From contig JAFYHQ010000041.1 in the NCBI GenBank assembly GCA_017539105.1, positions 1 through 48,561 of the forward strand: a stretch of DNA of 48,561 nt. The letters run 5' to 3'. Below, piece after piece: positions 8,425 through 17,813 of this stretch. The position numbers and the translations under genes were made by a program. The DNA is from Erysipelotrichaceae bacterium (GTDB taxonomy: Bacteria; Bacillota_I; Bacilli_A; Erysipelotrichales; Erysipelotrichaceae). Each line of letters begins with the position of its first letter. Position 1 is the first letter of the stretch. The notes beneath the pieces were generated by a model. That model saw only the letters and a program-made list of their open reading frames with translations. It was not told the origin of the DNA and searched no databases.

Positions 8425-9687
8425 ATGAATCCGGTACTAGACTTTATTATCAACCAGATCTTTGGACAGGGCGCTATCTTTATTTCGCTGATCGCTCTTG
8501 TAGGTCTGGTCCTTCAAAAGAAGAGCTTATCTGAAATTATCAGGGGAACATTCATGACAGCCATCGGCTACTTTGTCCTGACACAGGGCAGCACCATGAT
8601 CCAGGGTGCTGTTACCGATGTCGGTACAGCATTCAGCGCTATCATGAATTCTCCGGCACCTGGTGATTCCGTAGATATCGGCGGACAGTATGGAACCCAG
8701 ATCGGCCTCGTCATGCTGATCGGTTTCTTCATCAACCTGCTGGTTGCACGTTTCACCAAATTCAAGACAGTGTTCCTCACCGGACACATGCTTTACTGGT
8801 TCCCGTTCGTATTCGTAGCTGCCGGTGTCGATGCCGGAATGAAAGGTGCACCGCTTGTCATTTTCGCAGGTATCTTTACTGCCATCTACATGGTCGTAGC
8901 TCCGAACCTGATGCGTCCGCTGGTCAAGAAGGTTACCGGTGATGACAGCTTCTCGCTGGCTCACCCGACGACTCCGCTGTCACTGGTAGCTGCCGGTGTC
9001 GCTAAACTGGTCGGCGATCCTTCACACAGCACAGAGGATATCAAGTTCCCGAAAGCTTTGAACTTCTGCCGTGAAGTTTCCATTATCTGCTCCATCGTCA
9101 TTTTCCTGACGTATGTAGTAATGGCTGCTCTGTTAGGCGCAAATGCGGATGCTGTCCTGTTCAACGGAACCGCTCCATTCGTTTATTTCTTCAATAAGAC
9201 GATGACCTTCGGTGCCGGTATTACGGTATTACTGTTAGGTGTCCGTATGCTTATTGCTGAAATCGTTCCTGCTTTCAACGGTATTTCAGAGAAGCTGGTT
9301 CCGGGCGCTATTCCTGCACTCGACTGCCCGACGCTGTTCCCTTATGGTCCTAACGCGAACGTATTAGGATTCCTGTGCTCACTGGCAGGCAGCATCGTTG
9401 CCATTCTCATCTTCAACCCGATGGGAATCTTCCCGGGCATCGTTGTTCCGTTGGCCTTCACCTGCTTCTTTGAGGCTGGTACCGCTGCTATCGTTGCGAA
9501 CGCATATGGCGGCGTCAGAGGCTGTGTCATCGCTTCCTTCATCAATGGTATCGTGATGGTTCTGCTGGTAGGTTTCGGCGGTTACTTCTTCTCCAACACG
9601 ATCCAGAACTGGATGCTGGTATTTGGCGGAAACGACTTCGACCTGTGGGGCATCATTGCCGGTTTTATTGCCAGGATTTTTGCTTAG
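8425..9687 (+). CDS. PTS EIIC permease, UlaA/SgaT-like
   Basis: A 420-residue polytopic membrane protein with about ten hydrophobic segments. The start NPVLDFIINQIFGQGAIFISLIALVGLVLQKK is typical of the ascorbate-type EIIC family, as are the TFMTAIGYFVLTQG and FPYGPNANVLGFL regions. The ribosome binding site AAAGGAG precedes ATG 8425. It is the membrane channel of this PTS. The family includes L-ascorbate transporters, but many gut members have unknown pentose or alditol substrates. The genes that would identify an ascorbate pathway (ulaG, ulaD, ulaE, ulaF) are absent around it, so the substrate call stays open. Confidence 0.92.
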   Translation: MNPVLDFIINQIFGQGAIFISLIALVGLVLQKKSLSEIIRGTFMTAIGYFVLTQGSTMIQGAVTDVGTAFSAIMNSPAPGDSVDIGGQYGTQIGLVMLIGFFINLLVARFTKFKTVFLTGHMLYWFPFVFVAAGVDAGMKGAPLVIFAGIFTAIYMVVAPNLMRPLVKKVTGDDSFSLAHPTTPLSLVAAGVAKLVGDPSHSTEDIKFPKALNFCREVSIICSIVIFLTYVVMAALLGANADAVLFNGTAPFVYFFNKTMTFGAGITVLLLGVRMLIAEIVPAFNGISEKLVPGAIPALDCPTLFPYGPNANVLGFLCSLAGSIVAILIFNPMGIFPGIVVPLAFTCFFEAGTAAIVANAYGGVRGCVIASFINGIVMVLLVGFGGYFFSNTIQNWMLVFGGNDFDLWGIIAGFIARIFA

Positions 9688-9747
9688 CATTCAGCCCCTG
9701 CTGCTTAGTGCATAAAAGGCGGTGTAATACTGCCCGAAAACAAAACG

Positions 9748-9782
9748 AAAGGAAGGATTTCAAACGAGATCCTTCCTTTTTG
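9748..9782 (+). terminator. Intrinsic terminator after the PTS operon
   Basis: AAAGGAAGGAT (9748-9758) pairs with ATCCTTCCTTT (9769-9779), with T continuing to 9781; the loop is ten bases. Confidence 0.88.
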
Positions 9783-10226
9783 TTTTCTGCGATTGGAAGA
9801 GAAGATAATTTTTTAGAGCTGTACGACGACCTCGTTCAGAATCTGTTGGAACAACGAAAAACACAATACATAAAAATGTCTGTATGATAAAACGGACGAT
9901 ACTTTTATATGAGGCTCTCATTTTGTGTTTCCGACATTGTTCTGTTTGTAGCAAGGAATCTTCGGTCCATTGAATAATATCCTGCAGATCGAGCAAGATA
10001 CATGCCGGTCAGGAAAATAGGATTTGAAAATATTCAAGAATTTATTTCGTGTTCCATGACACACCGACATCCATTGATTGAACGAAATTGATTAGATTTG
10101 CTCTTTTTCTTTATTCATAATTGTTGCTAGATCATTTTTATAGCTCTTCTTGTTGCCAAAAAGATTTACAGTTCATCATTATCCTGCTGTGGTTTCCATA
10201 CAGGTTGGAACGTGACACAGATGTAG
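9783..10226. other. Gene-free stretch, nothing recognised
   Basis: About 440 bases after the PTS terminator. All six frames are broken by stops, no start has a good ribosome binding site, and I see no strong hairpin, operator or RNA gene. It is AT-richer than its surroundings and probably decayed sequence. Confidence 0.5.
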
Positions 10227-10445
10227 CTGTTCGGTCTGTCGAACAGCGGTTTATCTTCTTCTGCAGCTCTGTTTCAGGGCAGCGAGATGAAAGACGGTTA
10301 TTTCTTCTATAATGCCGTCTATGACAACGAGGGAAGCTGATGCACGACGATCGTGAATATCATAGCGATCGTTGTAATATTGCTGATATGGAAGAAACAG
10401 AAAGAAAAACAAACCGCGCAGGAACAGCGATCGGTTTATTATTGA
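10227..10445 (+). pseudogene. Decayed small membrane-protein fragment with in-frame stop
   Basis: One frame reads LFGLSNSGLSS ... MKDGYFFYNAVYDNEGS, meets TGA at 10338-10340, and continues in the same frame with a clear transmembrane helix (TIVNIIAIVVILLIW) and a basic, polar tail (KKQKEKQ), ending at TGA 10443-10445. The order of extracytoplasmic-looking part, helix and positively charged end is that of a single-span membrane protein. The stop and the lack of a start argue for a dead gene. Family unknown. Confidence 0.35.
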
Positions 10446-10503
10446 CCGGCACATTCGTACCTAGTTATATGAAATCAGATAATATACTATAGGAGGTTTA
10501 TTC

Positions 10504-10788
10504 ATGGCAGATTTATCAAACAGCAAATATGTAGGAACCTGGAAATGCGTTTCCGTAACAGTGTTTGGAAAGACCGAAGAGCTAACGGTTGAAAGCCGCA
10601 TTCACATCAATGCCGACGGCACGGCTACACAGACGTCTCCGGAAGAGAAAAGAACGTACACCTGGAAAGAGACTGGTTATGGCGTTTTCCTTGATGGCAA
10701 AGGAGACCTGAAACTCAAGGCTGAAGGCGACAAGCTGACAACCAGGATCATGGGTTTCGTTACGCTGACTTACGAAAAAGAGTCATAA
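10504..10788 (+). CDS. Small lipocalin-like protein
   Basis: A 94-residue protein without signal peptide, beginning MADLSNSKYVGTWKC. The GTW motif near the N-terminus, followed by alternating beta-strand patterns (ESRIHINADGTATQ, KRTYTWKETGYGVFL, KLTTRIMGFVTLTYEK), is typical of short calycin/lipocalin-like domains that Bacillota often make singly or in tandem. The start is well supported by AGGAGG at about 10491-10496. It stands alone with its own terminator. Ligand and role are unknown. Confidence 0.75.
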   Translation: MADLSNSKYVGTWKCVSVTVFGKTEELTVESRIHINADGTATQTSPEEKRTYTWKETGYGVFLDGKGDLKLKAEGDKLTTRIMGFVTLTYEKES

Positions 10789-10825
10789 AACCGTATCAGC
10801 AGATTTAAAGATCCAAGCAATCATT

Positions 10826-10854
10826 AAAAGAGCCTTGAAACAAGGCTCTTTTTT
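10826..10854 (+). terminator. Intrinsic terminator
   Basis: AAGAGCCTTG (10828-10837) and CAAGGCTCTT (10841-10850) pair around a three-base loop, followed by TTTT. Confidence 0.92.
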
Positions 10855-10900
10855 GTTGGTTGATAATTGAGAAAATCCTTTTCGAAACAAACAGATCCGT

Positions 10901-12658
10901 TTATGCTTCGCAAAGCGCAACGAATTCATCGATCTCATCCGCCAGGATCTGCAGCGATGCGCGCCAGAATTCTTTATCGGTCAGATCGATGCCCGCTACA
11001 GCGGCAGCGCCTTCCACGGTCGTCGTTCCGGTCGCTTTCAGCAGTGTTTTATATAACGGGACGAAAGATTCGCCATCCTTAAGATATTTCGCGTAGAGCC
11101 CTCTGGCAAAGAGACCGCCGAAAGCATACGGGAAGTTGTAGAAGCTGAGGTGACCGCTGTAGTAGTGACTCTTGCAGCACCACATGTAAGGATGCAGATA
11201 ATCGTGATCGAGACCATCGCCGTAAGCTTTCTTCTGCGCCTCCAGCATCAGTTCGCACAGTCTGTCCGCAAACATGAATTCGTTCTCCCGATTCTCGAAT
11301 ACGGCTGTTTCAAACAGATATCTGGAATAGATGTCGCAGATGATCTGGGCGGCATCCTGCAGCTGGTTCTCGATGAGCGCCCTTCTGGCGATCGGATCTT
11401 TCTCCATGGAGATAGCCGCATTCATGGCAACGACTTCATTGAAGGTCGAAGCGGTCTCCGCCACCGGCATGGAGACATCCCGATTCATCAGGCTGTTGTT
11501 TCTCAGGCAGTGATTATGGAACGCATGACCCAGTTCATGAGCCAGAGTGATCACATCGCCCAAGGTACCGCCGAAATTGGTCAGGATACGGCTCTGGCCT
11601 TTGGTTTCAAGTCCCGCACAGAAAGCGCCGCCGACCTTGCCATCATGAGGATAGAAATCGATCCAGGCTTTATCGAATGCCCGGGCGATCATATCGGTCT
11701 CTTCCTGATCGAACGTTGAGAACAGATCGACCAGATAGTTTCTGGCATCTTCGGTCGTATATTCTTTGTCGTTGCCTTTCAATGGCGCAAACATTTCGTA
11801 GAACGGAAGACCGTTTTCATAGCCAAGCAGTTTCGCTTTCGCTTTCATGTATTCCCAGAATTTTGGAAGATACTCTTCCATGGCAGATAACAGCGCATCC
11901 AGCGTCTCTTTCTTCATGTGGGCGTTCTTCAGGGTTTCATCCAGCGGCGACTCATAGCCTCTGATCTGGCAATGCCTGATGACTTCCATCTTGATGGAAT
12001 TCAAAGAGAAAGCGATCGCATCCCTGATACGGTCATAAGACTTGAGTTCCGCTTCATAAGCCGCCTTTCTTACTGCGGGATCGGGATCATAGGCAAGATT
12101 GCGGATATCGGAAAGATTGGTGATCTTGCCGTCATATTCCACCGGAACGGTCGAAGTCAGAAAACCCTGCAGATCCGACCAGGCGGAAGAACCGGAAATC
12201 TCATAGAGACTGATGACCTTCTCGACTTCCGGAGACAGCGTGTATTTCGCTTCTTCCTTGATGTTGGTGAGGAAGAATTCGTGCTCCTTCAGCAGCGGAT
12301 CGGAATCGATGATCTTCTGCAGATCTTCCAGAGAAGCGATATACTGGACCAGCGCCGTTCTTGGGGCGGCCATCGCCGACAGCTTGCCGGAGAGTCTGCC
12401 TTGGATCGAAGCGGCTTGCGTATCCGAGGTATTCGTTGACTGAGTCAATGCGGCAAAGGAGAACAGATCGGATACCTTTGCGATCAGTTTCTGATTCAAG
12501 GTGATCGCCTTGACCAGCACATCTTTCGGATCTCCTTTCAGATCGGCAGCGAAGTCAGCGAACTTTTTGATCAGCTGATCGAGTTCGGCTTCATCTGCCG
12601 CAAACACAGGATCATCAAATCCTTTGTATAATACATCCAATGACCATTCTTTATTCAT
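10901..12658 (-). CDS. M3-family oligoendopeptidase (PepF type)
   Basis: A 585-residue cytosolic zinc metallopeptidase that cuts short peptides. The zinc motif HELGH is at residues 374-378, preceded by GDVITLA, and the third ligand region PVAETASTFNE follows about 25 residues later (Glu401), exactly as in PepF-like M3 enzymes. Length and the N-terminal helical domain also fit. The start ATG 12658 has AAGGAG upstream on the minus strand. It is divergent from the GH2 gene and is read alone. It would complete peptide breakdown after uptake. Confidence 0.95.
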   Translation of the reverse strand: MNKEWSLDVLYKGFDDPVFAADEAELDQLIKKFADFAADLKGDPKDVLVKAITLNQKLIAKVSDLFSFAALTQSTNTSDTQAASIQGRLSGKLSAMAAPRTALVQYIASLEDLQKIIDSDPLLKEHEFFLTNIKEEAKYTLSPEVEKVISLYEISGSSAWSDLQGFLTSTVPVEYDGKITNLSDIRNLAYDPDPAVRKAAYEAELKSYDRIRDAIAFSLNSIKMEVIRHCQIRGYESPLDETLKNAHMKKETLDALLSAMEEYLPKFWEYMKAKAKLLGYENGLPFYEMFAPLKGNDKEYTTEDARNYLVDLFSTFDQEETDMIARAFDKAWIDFYPHDGKVGGAFCAGLETKGQSRILTNFGGTLGDVITLAHELGHAFHNHCLRNNSLMNRDVSMPVAETASTFNEVVAMNAAISMEKDPIARRALIENQLQDAAQIICDIYSRYLFETAVFENRENEFMFADRLCELMLEAQKKAYGDGLDHDYLHPYMWCCKSHYYSGHLSFYNFPYAFGGLFARGLYAKYLKDGESFVPLYKTLLKATGTTTVEGAAAVAGIDLTDKEFWRASLQILADEIDEFVALCEA

Positions 12659-12720
12659 AGTTAAACTCCTTCTCGTTTTGAATTATAACACCCATAGCGT
12701 TTCTTTTCCTCATTCATGAA

Positions 12721-12751
12721 TTGAGTGATAGTATCGGGACCGTGTTAGAAT
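12721..12751 (+). promoter_or_regulatory. Candidate promoter of the GH2 gene
   Basis: TTGAGT (12721-12726) and TAGAAT (12746-12751) are separated by 19 bases, slightly long for a SigA promoter, and lie 28 bases before the GH2 start. Confidence 0.35.
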
Positions 12752-12778
12752 GGAGACAAAGGATACGGAGACACAAAA

Positions 12779-15106
12779 ATGATAAGTCTGAATGATAACT
12801 GGCTGTTTACGGAAAACTGGAACGAAGCGTTTCTGAACGGAAGCGAGAAAGACACGGAAACAGTACGCATCCCGCACACGGTCAAGATGCTGCCGCTGCA
12901 TTATATCGATTCCAATGATTATCAGATGATCAGCGGATATCGGAAAAAAGTCATGATTCCTGCGGAAGCAGAAGGAAAGAGAATCTTTCTGCAGTTCGAT
13001 GGAGCCGCGCATATCGCGACTGTTTATGTGGATGGAACAGAGCTGTATACACATAAAGGAGGATACACGGCATTCCGGGTGGAGATCACCGAATATGTGA
13101 AGGCAGGAAAAGAATGCGAAGTCGCTGTACGTCTGGATTCGACAGAGAACCCATCCATACCGCCGTTTGGTTACGTGATCGATTATCTGACCTATGGAGG
13201 CATTTACCGTCCGGTCTGGCTGGATCTGAAGGAAGAGGAATATATCTCGGATGTTTTCGTTACGACGCCGGAAAAGGATACTGTGCATCTGGAGATCACA
13301 GTCGCAAGCCAGCGGAAACAAAACAAGACGATCCGTATCAAAACGCCGAATGATGAAATCCTTTATGAAACCAAGACCGATCGGGACGAGATCGAATTCA
13401 AAGTCGAAGGAGTGAAAGAATGGAGCATCGATGATCCGACACTGTATCTCTGCGAGGTTTCTCTGGAGAACGGTTCGAAGAAAGAAGTGCGCTTCGGTTT
13501 CCGTACGATATGCTTCAAGGCAGACGGTTTCTATCTCAACGGCAAACGCCTGGTCATGCGAGGTCTCGATCGGCACCAGTGTTATCCGTATGTCGGTTAT
13601 GCGGTAAGCGATTCGCTGCAGAGAGAAGATGCCAGAATCCTGAAAAAGGAACTGTGTTGCAACGCGGTCAGGACTTCCCATTATCCGCAGTCCCAGGCGT
13701 TTATCGATGCATGCGACGAACTGGGTCTTCTGGTGTTTACCGAGATCCCTGGCTGGCAGCACATCGGTGACGAAGACTGGAAAGAAGTCGCCTGTCAGAA
13801 TGTCGAGGAAATGGTCCTGCAGTACCGCAATCATCCGTCCATCGTGCTCTGGGGTGTCCGTATCAATGAAAGCCAGGATGACGATGAATTCTATGCCAGG
13901 ACCAACGCGATCAGCCATCGGCTGGATCCGAGCCGTCCGACTTCCGGCGTGCGTTATCTTCTGAAATCGTCCCTGCTGGAAGATGTCTATGCCTATAACG
14001 ATTTCTCGCACACGGGAAACAATCCGCCGGTCAGAAAAAAGAAAGATGTCACGACCGATATGAATAAAGCGCTGCTGATTACGGAAGCCTGCGGACATAT
14101 GTATCCGACGAAAGCATTCGACAAATGGTCGAACCGTCAGGAGCACGCCTTAAGGCATGCCAGGGTCATGAACGCGGCGATGGGCAGCGGTGAACACGCA
14201 GGGGTCATCCAGTGGTGCATGTTCGATTATGCGACACACAAGGACTTCGGCAGCGGAGACCGCATCTGCTACCATGGCGTTCTGGACAGTTTCCGCAACC
14301 CGAAAACGGCTGCTTATGTCTATGCGATACAGGGAGAAGAGGAAGATATCCTGGAGACATCTTCACCGATGGATATCGGTGATTATCCGGGAGGCTCTCT
14401 GGGCGATTTCTACGTCTTCTCCAACGCGGATAGCGTCAGAATGTATAAGAATGACGTTTTCATCAAAGAGTACCGCAGAAGCCGTTTCAGGGCCTTAAAA
14501 CACGGACCGCTGCTGATCGATGATCTGATCGGTGATCTGATCCGGACAAACGAAGGCTACGATAAAGCCAAATCCAAAGCGATCCATGACAGCCTGCAGC
14601 TGTTAAGAAAATACGGAACAGAAAAACTACCTGCAGTTCATAAGCTCAGAATCGCCCGATGGATGAAGAAGCACGAGATCAGCGAGGAACTGCTGAGAGA
14701 ACTGTATGGGAAATATGTCGGCAACTGGGGAGGCGAATCTACGGTCTGGAGACTGGATGCGATTAGAGACGGGAAGGTCGTGAAAACAAGGAGAATGTGC
14801 CCGAACCATGATCTGCATCTGGAGGTAAAGAATTCTTCCTGTGTCCTGAAAGAAGGAGATACCTACGATATGGCGGCGATCCGGATCCGGATCCTGGATG
14901 GCAACGGCAATGTCGCTTCGTATGCGCAGCTGCCGATATCATATCAGGCCGAAGGAGACATCGAAATCGTCGGACCTTCCGTATCGGTCGCGGAAGGAGG
15001 CATGACGGGAACCTACGTCAGAAGTCTCGGCAGAAAAGGCCAGGGAAAGCTGACCATCCATGCGGATGGACTCGAAGAAGCTGTCATCGGTTTTGTGATC
15101 GAGTGA
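12779..15106 (+). CDS. Glycoside hydrolase family 2 enzyme
   Basis: A 775-residue enzyme without a signal peptide, so it probably acts on imported glycosides. The GH2 order is complete: jelly-roll sugar-binding domain (residues about 1-160), immunoglobulin-like domain (to about 245), and a TIM barrel beginning ICFKADGFYLNGKRLVMRGLDRHQ. The acid/base is Glu364 in RINESQ and the nucleophile Glu436 in LITEACG. The C-terminal 240 residues contain an unusual helical, charged stretch (KAIHDSLQLLRKYG ... HEISEELLRELYGKY) inserted before the last beta domain. Specificity (beta-galactosidase, beta-glucuronidase or another) cannot be fixed. It has its own terminator and is divergent from pepF. Confidence 0.92.
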   Translation: MISLNDNWLFTENWNEAFLNGSEKDTETVRIPHTVKMLPLHYIDSNDYQMISGYRKKVMIPAEAEGKRIFLQFDGAAHIATVYVDGTELYTHKGGYTAFRVEITEYVKAGKECEVAVRLDSTENPSIPPFGYVIDYLTYGGIYRPVWLDLKEEEYISDVFVTTPEKDTVHLEITVASQRKQNKTIRIKTPNDEILYETKTDRDEIEFKVEGVKEWSIDDPTLYLCEVSLENGSKKEVRFGFRTICFKADGFYLNGKRLVMRGLDRHQCYPYVGYAVSDSLQREDARILKKELCCNAVRTSHYPQSQAFIDACDELGLLVFTEIPGWQHIGDEDWKEVACQNVEEMVLQYRNHPSIVLWGVRINESQDDDEFYARTNAISHRLDPSRPTSGVRYLLKSSLLEDVYAYNDFSHTGNNPPVRKKKDVTTDMNKALLITEACGHMYPTKAFDKWSNRQEHALRHARVMNAAMGSGEHAGVIQWCMFDYATHKDFGSGDRICYHGVLDSFRNPKTAAYVYAIQGEEEDILETSSPMDIGDYPGGSLGDFYVFSNADSVRMYKNDVFIKEYRRSRFRALKHGPLLIDDLIGDLIRTNEGYDKAKSKAIHDSLQLLRKYGTEKLPAVHKLRIARWMKKHEISEELLRELYGKYVGNWGGESTVWRLDAIRDGKVVKTRRMCPNHDLHLEVKNSSCVLKEGDTYDMAAIRIRILDGNGNVASYAQLPISYQAEGDIEIVGPSVSVAEGGMTGTYVRSLGRKGQGKLTIHADGLEEAVIGFVIE

Positions 15107-15141
15107 CCGAACGGTCTCCAGGATAAAACGAAAACGATTCG

Positions 15142-15173
15142 AAAGACACCGGTAAAAAGCCGGTGTCTTTTTT
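15142..15173 (+). terminator. Intrinsic terminator after GH2
   Basis: AAAGACACCGG (15142-15152) pairs with CCGGTGTCTTT (15160-15170), T continuing to 15173. Confidence 0.92.
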
Positions 15174-15304
15174 ATAGAAACGGATGAAAAAGCACAAAAA
15201 ACGATAATCTAAAAAAATATAGCAATTACCTCTTATGTATATGAGTTTAGACTGATGCTTATGGTGATGAAAAGTTACTATTTGGGTGTAGGAGGAAACA
15301 AACA

Positions 15305-17683
15305 ATGACAAACAAGAAAGGATTCAAAACGATAATGACGCTTATGTGCTCGCTGCTTCTGGTGATCACCGGCGTCTTTGTACCGGCAAGAGTATATGCC
15401 GATGAAGAAACGGTAGAAATGGAAAACGCTATCGTTGAAACGATTCCGGAAGCTGTGGAAGAAACGGCGGAAGAAGTGATCGTTCAGGAAGAAGAGGAAG
15501 AACCGATCAAAGCGGTACAGGTATTGGAAACCGAAGAGATGGAAGAAGTTCCTGAAATGATCGAGGAAGCTCCGATTGCTGAAGAAGCTGTGGAAGAAAC
15601 AAATGATCTCCCAGTCATCGAAGCAGAAGAAATAATGGAAGTGACGGTTGAAGTCGCTGTATCTGAAGAGATGGAAATGGATGCGCTGAATGCAGCCAGC
15701 CAGACAGAGGCAGCCGACAAGATCAAGATCACGATCCATATGTGCGGTATCAGAAACACTAACGGAACTGAAAAAACAGCCACGATCTCCAATACATTAT
15801 CGAAAGGATCAGGCTGGAACATATTGAAGAAAAAGTTTGAAAACAATATCCCCGCAACCGAAGTGAATGCCAACGGCACGATCTACAGATACACCGGGGA
15901 ATGGATCGACAGCAATGGCGGCACCGTGGAATTCCCGCTGCGCTTCCAGGCAAACGATTACGAAGCAGACGTCGAATTCTATTACTATCCGGTCTATGAA
16001 GTGACACTGCCGGCAAGACTCGAATTCAACAACATCGACAACATCTCTACAGCGTCTCACCAGTGGACCAACATCGACAAGTTCACCGGTTACACGCACA
16101 CATTCAAACAGCCGGAAAGCCAGCCGCATTACCAGTTCGTTTACTGGCAGGATTCTGAAACAGGCGATACTTATGTCGCAGGCGACAAACGCTCGATTGC
16201 AAGCTCTGAAATCGCTCCGGGCGAAGTCATGAAGGTCTATGTCTATACGGTCTGGCAGCCATCGGTCACCGTAAACTACTACGATGACAACGGCGATCTT
16301 CTGAACAGCATCGAGACGTTTGAAGACTATGATCTCTACGCTTATGCAGCAGAAGACAGAGACGAAGAAGAATTCGTCGGATGGAGTTATGAGAAGAACG
16401 GTCAGATCCTCAATGATCAGACTTATGAAAAACCGGCACTGACAAGCGTTCGCGTGGAACAGATAGTATACAACGTCTATGGCGTATGGCAGGCCGATGT
16501 CGTCATCGAACACTATCAGGAAGAGCTGGATGGTTCCTTCTCTCTGAAAGAAAGCGAAACGATCGAAGACGTGATCGTCAATACGAATATCAAAGCAGAA
16601 AGCAAAGAATATACCGGTTTCACGTTCGATGATTCCATCGAAGGGACCCTGATCGAAGCGGCAGTCAAGGGCGGACTCACTCTGAAACTGTTCTATACCC
16701 GCAACAGCTACCAGGTCACTTACGAATATGAGAACGCACCGGAAGGCGCAGTGCTGCCGGAAGCGGAAACATACAAGTATGGAGCGGAAGTCAGACTTGC
16801 GGAAGTGGAAGAAGTCGAAGGCTACAGCTTCATGGGCTGGGACAAAGAAGACTTCGAAATGCCGGATGAAGATGTCAATGTCAAAGGTTCATGGCAGATC
16901 AATCGCTATACCGTGACATGGATCGATGAAAACGGCAAAGAACTGGAAAAGGATTATGACGTAGAATATGGAACGATGCCTTCCTATGACGGCAAAACAC
17001 CGGAAAAGAAAGCAGACGGCAAGTATACTTATACATTCACAGGCTGGAGCCCGGAACTGATGGAAGTCAAAGAAGATATCGTTTACCAGGCAACCTACAG
17101 CAAAGAAGCTATCGTTGTCCCTGTAAAACCGCAAGAACCGGAGCCGGAAATTCCTTCTACAACAGATCCGATCCTAGAAGAACCGGAAGCACCGATCAAA
17201 CCTGAGATCGTGATCGATCCGGCCCCGATTCCATCGGAAGAAATCGAAATCGAAGAAGCAGTCGTTCCAATGACACTGATCGAAGAAGACTTCATCGACA
17301 TCGATGATACGGAAGTTCCGATGGCTGCTCCAGGAGCATGGGCGCTGGTCAACCTGATCGCCAGCATCCTGAGTGTCATCACGGCATTGCTGTTGGTCAT
17401 CTCCTTCTTCACAAAGAAAGAAGAAAGCAAGGAAGAAGAGGAAGAAGAAAAAGAAGAAACCGAAAACAGAAAAGCTTCCAAATTCCTCGGACTCGTTCCT
17501 GCCATCGTATCCGTCATCGTCTTCCTGCTTACCGAAGACATGAGACTCCCGATGGTACTGATCGACAGATATACGCTGCTGATGATCCTGATCCTGCTGA
17601 TCAGCCTGGCCTTGGCTCTGATCACAAGAAACAGGAAAGACAAAGAAGAAGAATACACGCAGCAGCAACTGGCGATGGAATAA
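15305..17683 (+). CDS. Large acidic surface protein with InlB/MucBP-type repeats and a multi-TM C-terminus
   Basis: A 792-residue secreted protein. A signal peptide (to about residue 33, ending VYADEE) is followed by a very Glu-rich spacer (about 35-120). Several beta repeats come next, each with a strand ending in a W-Q or G-W motif (VYTVWQPSVTVNYYDDNG, NVYGVWQADVVIEHYQEE, YSFMGWDKED, YTFTGWSPEL), as in InlB B-repeat and MucBP-like modules. A Pro/Glu linker leads to APGAWALVNLIASILSVITALLLVI, an acidic cytosolic loop and two further membrane helices. There is no LPxTG signal, so it appears to be held by these helices instead of by sortase. AGGAGG lies nine bases before the ATG. The binding partner is unknown. 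Confidence 0.88.
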   Translation: MTNKKGFKTIMTLMCSLLLVITGVFVPARVYADEETVEMENAIVETIPEAVEETAEEVIVQEEEEEPIKAVQVLETEEMEEVPEMIEEAPIAEEAVEETNDLPVIEAEEIMEVTVEVAVSEEMEMDALNAASQTEAADKIKITIHMCGIRNTNGTEKTATISNTLSKGSGWNILKKKFENNIPATEVNANGTIYRYTGEWIDSNGGTVEFPLRFQANDYEADVEFYYYPVYEVTLPARLEFNNIDNISTASHQWTNIDKFTGYTHTFKQPESQPHYQFVYWQDSETGDTYVAGDKRSIASSEIAPGEVMKVYVYTVWQPSVTVNYYDDNGDLLNSIETFEDYDLYAYAAEDRDEEEFVGWSYEKNGQILNDQTYEKPALTSVRVEQIVYNVYGVWQADVVIEHYQEELDGSFSLKESETIEDVIVNTNIKAESKEYTGFTFDDSIEGTLIEAAVKGGLTLKLFYTRNSYQVTYEYENAPEGAVLPEAETYKYGAEVRLAEVEEVEGYSFMGWDKEDFEMPDEDVNVKGSWQINRYTVTWIDENGKELEKDYDVEYGTMPSYDGKTPEKKADGKYTYTFTGWSPELMEVKEDIVYQATYSKEAIVVPVKPQEPEPEIPSTTDPILEEPEAPIKPEIVIDPAPIPSEEIEIEEAVVPMTLIEEDFIDIDDTEVPMAAPGAWALVNLIASILSVITALLLVISFFTKKEESKEEEEEEKEETENRKASKFLGLVPAIVSVIVFLLTEDMRLPMVLIDRYTLLMILILLISLALALITRNRKDKEEEYTQQQLAME

Positions 17684-17696
17684 GCACAGAAACAGA

Positions 17697-17727
17697 AGAC
17701 CGCAGTCAAAAAGGTTGCGGTTTTTTT
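17697..17727 (+). terminator. Intrinsic terminator
   Basis: ACCGCA (17699-17704) pairs with TGCGGT (17716-17721), followed by TTTTTT. Confidence 0.8.
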
Positions 17728-17813
17728 GTTGTCTGAGCATGACACTTTGAAACGATACTGTTAAAATATAAAGGAAAAAACCGAACACTGTGGAATAGAC
17801 AAAGGAGTATAAA

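Noticed and set aside
12710-14146. Long minus-strand frame (478 residues) opposite the GH2 gene
   Set aside because: It has no ribosome binding site, no domain, and an odd composition rich in Ile, Phe, Arg and His. It is the mirror of strongly coding plus-strand sequence with full GH2 motifs.
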